Assembly (NCBI RefSeq): GCF_016625195.1
Contig: NZ_JACVUP010000018.1
Span: 53,444 to 117,443, forward strand
Length of the DNA stretch: 64,000 nt
Source: Erwinia sp. S63
GTDB lineage: Bacteria > Pseudomonadota > Gammaproteobacteria > Enterobacterales > Enterobacteriaceae
Direction of reading: 5' to 3'
Shown here: positions 51,288-57,554 of the stretch, one piece after another
Layout of the letters: every line of letters begins with the position of its first letter
Position numbering within the stretch: position 1 is the first letter of the stretch
Translations under genes and position numbers: made by a program
The notes under the pieces: generated by a model
The model's input: the letters and a program-made list of their open reading frames with translations, nothing else
Told to the model about the DNA's origin: nothing
Database searches by the model: none

Positions 51288-51309
51288 TATAATGCACTAA
51301 ATTAGTGCA
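51288..51309 (+). promoter_or_regulatory. glnL promoter -10 overlapped by an NtrC palindrome
   Basis: -10 TATAAT (51288-51293) is overlapped by the perfect 17-bp palindrome TGCACTAAATTAGTGCA (51293-51309), a consensus NtrC site covering the expected start. Binding would repress glnLG, as at E. coli glnLp. The ribosome site GAGGA follows. Confidence 0.88.
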
Positions 51310-51321
51310 GAGGAACGCTGT

Positions 51322-52371
51322 ATGGCAACTGGCACACTGCCCGACGCGGGGCAGATTCTTAACTCTCTAATCAACAGTATTTTGCTGGTCGATAACGATC
51401 TGGTTATCCATTACGCCAACCCGGCGGCGCAGCAATTACTGGCGCAAAGCTCACGCAAATTGTTCGGCACGCCATTACCGGAATTAACCGGCTATTTTTC
51501 GCTGAATATTGAGGTGATGAGCGAGAGTCTTGGAGCAGGCCAGGGCTTTACCGACAGCGAAGTGACGTTAGTGGTCGATGGCCGCGCGCACATTATGTCG
51601 CTGACCGCGCAGCGTCTACCCGATGGCCTTATCCTGCTGGAAATGGCGCCGATGGATAATCAACGCCGTCTGAGCCAGGAACAGTTGCAACATGCTCAGC
51701 AGGTCGCCGCACGTGATTTAGTGCGCGGACTGGCGCATGAAATTAAAAATCCGCTCGGAGGATTACGCGGTGCCGCGCAGTTATTAACGCGTGCCCTGCC
51801 CGATCCTTCGCTGCATGAATATACCCGGATTATTATCGAACAGGCGGACCGCCTGCGTAATCTGGTTGATCGTTTACTGGGACCCCAACAGCCCGGTATG
51901 CACGTCACACAAAGCATTCATCAGGTGGCTGAGCGCGTGGTCAATCTGGTGTCGATGGAGTTACCGGACAATGTCTCGCTGGTGCGTGATTACGACCCGA
52001 GCCTGCCCGAGCTGCCACACGATCCCGATCAGATTGAACAGGTGCTGCTCAACGTAGTGCGTAATGCGTTACAGGCACTGGGTGACGAAGGCGGCACTAT
52101 CGTAATCCGCACCCGTACCGCGTTCCAGCTGACGCTGCACGGCACCCGTTATCGCCTGGTGGCGCGTATTGATATTGAAGATGATGGCCCTGGCATTCCT
52201 GCTCAGCTACAGGACACGCTGTTCTATCCGATGGTGAGTGGTCGTGAAGGAGGCACCGGTTTAGGTCTCTCCATCGCCCGCAGCCTGATCGATCAGCATT
52301 CAGGAAAAATAGAATTTAACAGTTGGCCAGGACACACCGAATTCTCGGTTTACCTGCCTATTCGCCAGTGA
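51322..52371 (+). CDS. glnL: Nitrogen sensor kinase GlnL (NtrB)
   Basis: Cytosolic histidine kinase/phosphatase that, with PII, sets NtrC phosphorylation. The protein has 349 residues. PAS domain (about 13-110: ILNSLINSILLVDNDLVIHYANPAAQQLLAQSS), H-box VRGLAHEIKNPLGGLRGAAQLL with His139, N-box HDPDQIEQVLLNVVRNALQALGD, G-boxes DIEDDGPGIPA and GREGGTGLGLSIARSLIDQHSG. No membrane segments. glnG starts 7 bp after it. Confidence 0.97.
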   Translation: MATGTLPDAGQILNSLINSILLVDNDLVIHYANPAAQQLLAQSSRKLFGTPLPELTGYFSLNIEVMSESLGAGQGFTDSEVTLVVDGRAHIMSLTAQRLPDGLILLEMAPMDNQRRLSQEQLQHAQQVAARDLVRGLAHEIKNPLGGLRGAAQLLTRALPDPSLHEYTRIIIEQADRLRNLVDRLLGPQQPGMHVTQSIHQVAERVVNLVSMELPDNVSLVRDYDPSLPELPHDPDQIEQVLLNVVRNALQALGDEGGTIVIRTRTAFQLTLHGTRYRLVARIDIEDDGPGIPAQLQDTLFYPMVSGREGGTGLGLSIARSLIDQHSGKIEFNSWPGHTEFSVYLPIRQ

Positions 52372-52378
52372 GGTTTCT

Positions 52379-53788
52379 ATGCAACGAGGGATAGTCTGGA
52401 TCGTCGATGACGATAGCTCCATCCGCTGGGTGCTTGAACGTGCGCTCACTGGAGCCGGTTTGAGCTGCGCGACATTTGACAGCGGCAATGAGGTGCTGGA
52501 TGCACTCTCAAGTAAAACCCCAGATGTATTGTTATCAGATATTCGCATGCCGGGCATGGATGGACTGGCGCTGCTGAAACAGATTAAACAGCGTCACCCA
52601 ATGCTACCGGTCATCATAATGACCGCGCATTCGGATCTTGATGCCGCCGTCAGCGCATATCAACAAGGCGCGTTCGATTACCTGCCCAAGCCGTTTGATA
52701 TTGATGAAGCCGTCGCGCTGGTTGAACGTGCGATCAGTCACTATCAGGAACAGCAGCAGCCGCGTAATCAACCGGTAAGCGGCCCGACAACCGACATCAT
52801 TGGCGAAGCGCCAGCGATGCAGGATGTGTTCCGTATTATTGGCCGTTTGTCGCGCTCTTCCATCAGCGTGCTGATTAATGGTGAATCCGGTACCGGTAAA
52901 GAACTGGTGGCGCATGCGCTGCATCGTCATAGCCCACGCGCCAAATCACCGTTTATCGCGCTGAATATGGCGGCCATTCCGAAAGACCTGATCGAATCCG
53001 AACTATTTGGTCACGAGAAAGGAGCGTTTACCGGGGCCAACCAGATTCGTCAGGGCCGTTTTGAACAGGCCGATGGCGGCACGCTGTTCCTCGATGAGAT
53101 CGGTGATATGCCGCTCGATGTGCAAACCCGCTTGCTGCGCGTGTTGGCCGATGGCCAGTTTTATCGCGTGGGCGGCTATGCACCGGTGAAAGTGGATGTG
53201 CGTATTATCGCGGCAACCCACCAAAACCTTGAGCTGCGCGTGCAGGAAGGCAAGTTCCGTGAGGATCTGTTCCATCGCCTGAACGTGATTCGCGTGCACC
53301 TACCGCCGCTGCGTGAGCGTCGTGAAGATATCCCGCGTCTGGCGCGCTACTTCCTGCAAGTCGCTGCGCGTGAGCTGGGCGTCGAAGCAAAGATTCTGCA
53401 TCCGGAAACTGAAACGGCGCTGACGCGCCTGCATTGGTCCGGTAACGTACGCCAGCTGGAAAATACCTGCCGCTGGTTAACCGTTATGGCTGCTGGCCAG
53501 GAAGTACTGATTCAGGATCTGCCGCCGGAGCTGTTTGAGTCGAGCACGCCGGACAATCCAGTGCAGTCTCTGCCGGATAGCTGGGCCACCTTGCTGGCAC
53601 AATGGGCGGACCGCGCGCTGCGTTCCGGTCATCAAAACCTGCTCTCTGAAGCGCAGCCGGAGATGGAGCGCACGCTGCTCACCACCGCCCTGCGTCACAC
53701 TCAGGGACACAAGCAGGAAGCCGCACGTTTATTGGGTTGGGGTCGTAATACCCTGACGCGTAAACTGAAAGAGCTGGGAATGGAATAA
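52379..53788 (+). CDS. glnG: Nitrogen response regulator GlnG (NtrC)
   Basis: Sigma-54 enhancer-binding protein, 469 residues. Receiver domain with Asp54 in LLSDIRMPGMDG and Lys in FDYLPKPFD; AAA+ domain with Walker A NGESGTGKELVAHALH (about 163-178), GAFTGA loop in FGHEKGAFTGANQIRQGRFEQADGGTLFLDEIGDMP, Walker B LFLDEIG and arginine region; C-terminal Fis-type HTH (HTQGHKQEAARLLGWGRNTLTRKLKELGME). Together with glnL it controls glnA through the sites described at 49437-49483 and itself through 51293-51309. Confidence 0.98.
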   Translation: MQRGIVWIVDDDSSIRWVLERALTGAGLSCATFDSGNEVLDALSSKTPDVLLSDIRMPGMDGLALLKQIKQRHPMLPVIIMTAHSDLDAAVSAYQQGAFDYLPKPFDIDEAVALVERAISHYQEQQQPRNQPVSGPTTDIIGEAPAMQDVFRIIGRLSRSSISVLINGESGTGKELVAHALHRHSPRAKSPFIALNMAAIPKDLIESELFGHEKGAFTGANQIRQGRFEQADGGTLFLDEIGDMPLDVQTRLLRVLADGQFYRVGGYAPVKVDVRIIAATHQNLELRVQEGKFREDLFHRLNVIRVHLPPLRERREDIPRLARYFLQVAARELGVEAKILHPETETALTRLHWSGNVRQLENTCRWLTVMAAGQEVLIQDLPPELFESSTPDNPVQSLPDSWATLLAQWADRALRSGHQNLLSEAQPEMERTLLTTALRHTQGHKQEAARLLGWGRNTLTRKLKELGME

Positions 53789-53794
53789 GTGAGA

Positions 53795-53826
53795 ATCAGG
53801 GGAGCGCGATGCTCCCCTGATTTTTA
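53795..53826 (+). terminator. Terminator between convergent glnG and hemN
   Basis: Arms ATCAGGGGAGC/GCTCCCCTGAT with loop GCGAT, then TTTTTAT, which overlaps the hemN stop codon. Confidence 0.9.
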
Positions 53827-55197
53827 TATCACCCGCGAGAATTGCTGCATGCGAGCCTTTTGGCGCAGATAACGATCGAAGCACATGCAGATATTACGAA
53901 TCAGTAAACGCCCAATTCCTGTGACATGCAGACTACGCCCGCGCCGTTCCAGCAAACCATCCGCCATCAAAGGCGCCAGTAACGCTAAATCTTCCGCAAA
54001 ATAGGTTTCGAAGGTGATCGGCCACTGCGCTTCAATCGCCGCGAAATCTAACGAGAAATGACAGATTAGCGTTTTGATGACATCACGGCGCAGACAGTCA
54101 TCGTCGCTTAGTGTCAAACCACGCCATAGCGCGTTCCCGCTCTGCTCCACGCTGGCATAGTATTCTTTCAATTCTTTTTGGTTCTGAGCATAACTGTCTC
54201 CCAGCATACTGATCGCTGAGACGCCAAATCCCACCAGCTCAGTCTCGCCTTGCGTGGTGTACCCCTGAAAATTGCGGTGCAGTTCACCCGCACGTTGCGC
54301 AATGGCCAGCTCATCATCCGGTTTGGCAAAGTGATCCATCCCGATAAACTGATAGCCTGCATTGGTTAAGGTGCCAATGGTTTGCTGCAGGATTTGCAGC
54401 TTCTGTTCCGCACCGGGCAGCTCTTCATCTTTGATTTTGCGTTGTGCAGCGAACAGCGTCGGCATGTGCGCGTAATTGAATACGCTGAGACGGTCGGGGT
54501 TGAGCGCAATAACTCGCTGTAAAGTGAAGGCAAAACTTTCGGGCGTTTGCAGCGGCAAACCGTAAATCAGGTCCAGGCTGACTGAGCGGAATCCTCGCGC
54601 ACGCGCACGCTCAACCAGCCCGAAGATAGTCTCTTCATCCTGCACGCGATTGACGCGCTCCTGCACCGCTTTATTGAAGTCCTGCACCCCCATGCTCAGG
54701 CGATTAAAACCTTCAGCACGCAGATGATCGATCATCGCCAGCTCAATTTCGCGTGGATCGACTTCGATCGACATCTCAACGTCATCAGCAATGTCAAAAT
54801 GGCCACGCAGCAGCGCCACCAGCCGGCTGACCTGAGTTTGATTGAGGAAGGTTGGCGTGCCACCACCCCAGTGCAACTGCGTGACAGGGCGCCCGGCAAA
54901 CCGCGGCGCACGCTGGCGGATTTCCTGTTCCAGCACGTCCAGATAACGGTCAGCCTTGTGCAGCTGGCGCGTCACAATCTTATTGCAGCCGCAGAAGTAA
55001 CAAAGACGATGGCAGAACGGAATATGGACATACAGCGACAGAGAACGTTCAGGGTAGCGTGCAACCGCAGACTGGAAGTTTGCCTCGCCAAAGTTCTCAT
55101 TGAACTCCAGCGCAGTGGGATAGGAGGTGTAGCGCGGACCCGCGTAATTGTATTTTTCAATCAGCCGCTGGTCCCATTCAATCTGCTGCGATGACAT
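53824..55197 (-). CDS. hemN: Oxygen-independent coproporphyrinogen III oxidase (HemN)
   Basis: Radical-SAM enzyme decarboxylating coproporphyrinogen III to protoporphyrinogen IX in anaerobic haem synthesis. ATG 55197 with AAGGAG 5 nt upstream gives 457 residues, as in E. coli; a GTG two codons earlier overlaps that ribosome site. The [4Fe-4S] motif is C-x3-C-x2-C in HIPFCHRLCYFCGCNKIV (about 58-75), the SAM-binding part LHWGGGTPTFLNQTQV (about 109-124), EVDPREIE and GFNRLSMGVQDFN. The C-terminal HemN domain ends NICMCFDRYLRQKARMQQFSRVI. It begins 2 bp after a small ORF. Confidence 0.97.
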   Translation of the reverse strand: MSSQQIEWDQRLIEKYNYAGPRYTSYPTALEFNENFGEANFQSAVARYPERSLSLYVHIPFCHRLCYFCGCNKIVTRQLHKADRYLDVLEQEIRQRAPRFAGRPVTQLHWGGGTPTFLNQTQVSRLVALLRGHFDIADDVEMSIEVDPREIELAMIDHLRAEGFNRLSMGVQDFNKAVQERVNRVQDEETIFGLVERARARGFRSVSLDLIYGLPLQTPESFAFTLQRVIALNPDRLSVFNYAHMPTLFAAQRKIKDEELPGAEQKLQILQQTIGTLTNAGYQFIGMDHFAKPDDELAIAQRAGELHRNFQGYTTQGETELVGFGVSAISMLGDSYAQNQKELKEYYASVEQSGNALWRGLTLSDDDCLRRDVIKTLICHFSLDFAAIEAQWPITFETYFAEDLALLAPLMADGLLERRGRSLHVTGIGRLLIRNICMCFDRYLRQKARMQQFSRVI

Positions 55198-55199
55198 GC

Positions 55200-55376
55200 T
55201 CACTCCTTACGGTGACGTCGTCTGAGAGAGGGTCGCGTTGCAGAAGAGGAGAGATAGCGGTGAGCCGAACGCCGGCGTAAACGCGACTTCAGACGCGACA
55301 GGCGACGAAGTTTAAACAATAACCACAGGAGATAACATGTCAGCAGCAGCGCTAAAATTGATCCAGGCCAAAGCAT
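55200..55376 (-). CDS. Candidate small basic membrane protein upstream of hemN
   Basis: A 58-residue ORF too short for usual ORF cut-offs. It starts MLWPGSILALLLTCYLLWLL, a single hydrophobic helix, and continues with a very arginine-rich tail (KLRRLSRLKSRLRRRSAHRY ... LRRRHRKE) that would stay in the cytoplasm. Its TGA ends 2 bp before the hemN ATG and the hemN ribosome site lies within its last codons, so hemN would be translationally coupled to it. Its own ribosome site is weak (AGG at about 9 nt). I do not recognise a family. Confidence 0.45.
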   Translation of the reverse strand: MLWPGSILALLLTCYLLWLLFKLRRLSRLKSRLRRRSAHRYLSSSATRPSLRRRHRKE

Positions 55377-55396
55377 CAGCGAATACCTGTTTAGCG

Positions 55397-55420
55397 CGGC
55401 ATGCGCAAAAGCGCATGCCG
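55397..55420. repeat. Perfect 10-bp hairpin between yihI and hemN
   Basis: Arms CGGCATGCGC/GCGCATGCCG with an AAAA loop, 12 bp after the yihI stop and 21 bp before the small ORF. No U-run on either strand, so not a standard terminator. Possible attenuator or processing site. Confidence 0.55.
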
Positions 55421-55432
55421 ATCAAAAATGAC

Positions 55433-55954
55433 TTAGTTGCCTTTTAACAAGCGCATCATATCGACTTCGGCTTGTTCATCTTCAGCACCGTCATCCAGCG
55501 CGATACCGAGGGTTTCCATCAGCTCGTCAATGCGATCCAGCGTCTGATCCAGCCACGCCTGATCTTCAGCGCTGAGTGTCTCACCACTTTCCAGACGATC
55601 CAGCAAGGTGTCCAGGCGTTCGTCGTTTTCCAGCTTCGCCAGCTCTTCTTCCGGCGTCAGACGCACTTTTTCCGCTTTCGGTTTAGCTTTCGCTACCGGT
55701 TTTTTCTCCGGTACTGTTTTACCATCGGCCACCAGCGCAACCGGTTTTTTACTGCCGGTGCGTGGATCGGCATTTTTCTGACCCTGGCCTTTGCCAGCGC
55801 CTTTGGTTTCCGGGTTAGCACGGTTGCCCGCTTTGAGGCCACTGTGCTTTTTATCGCGTTTGCGATCGCGCGCTTCCTGGTTCAGTTCTTCACGCGATTT
55901 GCGTTTGACTTTAGCAGCAGGTTTGCCACGCTGGGCTGGTGCAGGTTGCTTCAT
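55433..55954 (-). CDS. yihI: Der GTPase-activating protein YihI
   Basis: Stimulates the GTPase Der (EngA) and so influences 50S assembly. The protein has 173 residues (E. coli 169). The N-terminal half is strongly basic and low-complexity (QRGKPAAKVKRKSREELNQEARDRKRDKKHSGLKAGNRANPETKGAGKGQGQKNADPRTGSKKPVAL). The C-terminal half is acidic and helical (PEEELAKLENDERLDTLLDRLESGETLSAEDQAWLDQTLDRIDELMETLGIALDD), ending EVDMMRLLKGN, near-identical in pattern to E. coli. It lies between csrC and hemN, as in E. coli. Confidence 0.93.
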   Translation of the reverse strand: MKQPAPAQRGKPAAKVKRKSREELNQEARDRKRDKKHSGLKAGNRANPETKGAGKGQGQKNADPRTGSKKPVALVADGKTVPEKKPVAKAKPKAEKVRLTPEEELAKLENDERLDTLLDRLESGETLSAEDQAWLDQTLDRIDELMETLGIALDDGAEDEQAEVDMMRLLKGN

Positions 55955-56020
55955 GGTGTCCGGTCTCGGCGATTTTTCTTCAGTATAGAATTGCGGCGAA
56001 ATCTAGCAGAAAGATGACAA

Positions 56021-56248
56021 AGAAAAAAGGCGATAGCCTATGCTATCGCCTTATTTCGCACCTTCTACTGAAGGAATAACGGTATAAATCCTTTACAGCT
56101 CACAACGTCCCGGTTGCTCCTTCGCCTCATCGCTCCTGCGAGTAATCCTTTTCCCTGTCCGACTCATACCTGAATCACATCCTGCCATGCTCCTGGTCAT
56201 CCCCGACACTCCTGAGCGCATCATCCTGATGGGTGCTGCCGTGCACTG
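56021..56248 (-). ncRNA. csrC: CsrC small RNA (CsrA-sequestering), with terminator
   Basis: Between engB and yihI, the place of csrC in E. coli. Read on the minus strand the stretch contains about ten AGGA/GGA motifs in 160 nt (for example ATCAGGATG, CTCAGGAGT, ACCAGGAGC, GGCAGGATG, CGCAGGAGC, GAAGGAGC), the CsrA-binding signal. It ends in the stem AAGGCGATAGC/GCTATCGCCTT followed by TTTTTTCT, closely resembling the E. coli CsrC terminator. The 5' end is inferred from a promoter: -35 TTGTTC (56282-56277), 16-bp spacer, -10 TACATT (56260-56255). CsrC binds several CsrA dimers and relieves its control of glycogen, motility and biofilm genes. Confidence 0.88.
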
Positions 56249-56396
56249 ACACCAAATGTAGACCAATCAGTAAAATGAACAAGTGAGGTGTGAGGGTAAT
56301 TTGAAGGCGTAATTCATGCCTTTAATCTAAATAGTTGAAAATAATAAATTTAATCACTTATGAAGATTCTATTAAACGGTAATGGCTGGCAGTAAT

Positions 56397-56414
56397 TATC
56401 GCTGATCTCTTACA
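56397..56414. promoter_or_regulatory. Candidate UvrY (GacA-type) site upstream of csrC
   Basis: The half-site GATCTCTTACA (56404-56414) equals one half of the TGTGAGAGATCTCTTACA-type UvrY box known upstream of csrB; the other half is degenerate. It lies about 150 bp upstream of the inferred csrC start. Confidence 0.45.
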
Positions 56415-56504
56415 AAAGAGCGCGTTAAGACGCTATCGGGCACTTTTGCGCCATAACAGGTATAATCAGCCCAATTGATCGAATCACTCTGCTGGAGTTC
56501 TACT

Positions 56505-57146
56505 TTGTCTGCTTTGAATTATCACATGACCCACTTCGTGCTCAGCGCCCCGGATATTCGCCATTTACCGGCAGATCTGGGCATTGAGGTCGCGTTTGCC
56601 GGACGCTCTAACGCAGGCAAATCCAGCGCGCTGAATACCATCACCAACCAGAAAAGCCTGGCGCGTACCAGTAAAACGCCGGGGCGTACTCAGCTGATTA
56701 ACCTGTTTCAGGTCGTCGAGGGGAAAACACTGGTCGACTTACCGGGCTATGGCTACGCCGAAGTTCCGGAAGAGATGAAGCGTAAATGGCAGCGTGCGCT
56801 ATCTGAGTATTTACAGAAGCGTCAGGCACTGAAAGGCCTGGTAGTGCTGATGGATATCCGCCATCCACTGAAAGATCTCGATCAGAATATGATTGAGTGG
56901 GCCGTTCAGAGCGGTATTCCAGTACTTGTACTGTTAACCAAAGCGGATAAGCTGGCATCCGGCGCACGTAAAGCCCAGCTCAAACTGGTGCGTGAAGCTG
57001 CATTGGGCTTTATAGGTGATGTGCAGGTAGAGATGTTCTCATCACTCAAGAAGATCGGCGTTGATATCGTTCGCCAGAAACTGGATAGCTGGTTCAGTGA
57101 GCTGGAGCCGGCGCAGGAAGATGATGGCGAAGCGCTATCTGAATGA
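56505..57146 (+). CDS. engB: Ribosome biogenesis GTP-binding protein EngB (YsxC/YihA)
   Basis: Essential small GTPase needed for 50S assembly and cell division. I use a TTG start at 56505 (GGAG about 8 nt upstream) giving 213 residues, because [22 protein letters not shown] aligns with E. coli [22 protein letters not shown]; the first ATG (56526) would cut conserved residues. G1 [12 protein letters not shown] (about 34-45), G2/G3 [11 protein letters not shown] and [20 protein letters not shown], G4 [14 protein letters not shown], G5 [15 protein letters not shown] hexamer is at 56461-56466. Confidence 0.95.
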   Translation: [213 protein letters not shown]

Positions 57147-57190
57147 TTTTTTGCAGCGGGTTTACAGCCCGTTTTTCAGATAAAGCCCAA

Positions 57191-57298
57191 TAAAAAACGC
57201 CCCAGTCATAAATGACTGGGGCGGCTAAATATTCAGCCAAATCCGATTACGTGAAGTAAAAGGTCTGAAAGATAGAACATCTTACCTCTGTACCCTAC
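57191..57298 (-). ncRNA. spf: Spot 42 RNA (Spf)
   Basis: A 108-nt Hfq-dependent regulatory RNA on the minus strand downstream of polA, at its E. coli location. The 5' end reads GTAGGGTACAGAGGTAAGAT and the 3' end is the terminator GCCCCAGTCAT/ATGACTGGGGC with TTTTTTA. The sequence is nearly that of E. coli, including the unstructured regions that pair with galK and other catabolic mRNAs. In E. coli CRP-cAMP represses it. Promoter elements upstream (57299-57360) were not resolved with certainty. Confidence 0.96.
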
Positions 57299-57554
57299 GC
57301 GATGAACTTTACCTGATTTTCCCCGACCTACAAAGGGTTTTTTGTTGTTAAGTTTCAGGATTCAACATCTTTTTTACCGGGTTCGTCACACTTTGGCTTA
57401 AGGCATGTAGTTTAATTACTAAAAAAATGCTTAGCAGAGAGGCAGTTACAAAACGCGCATTTAATCAGCGGCTTTGCTGTTTTGCTGAACCGATTAAGTA
57501 AACTTTTTTCTTATGACGATGTCAGCGGCATGGATATACCGCCGACAACGTTCC

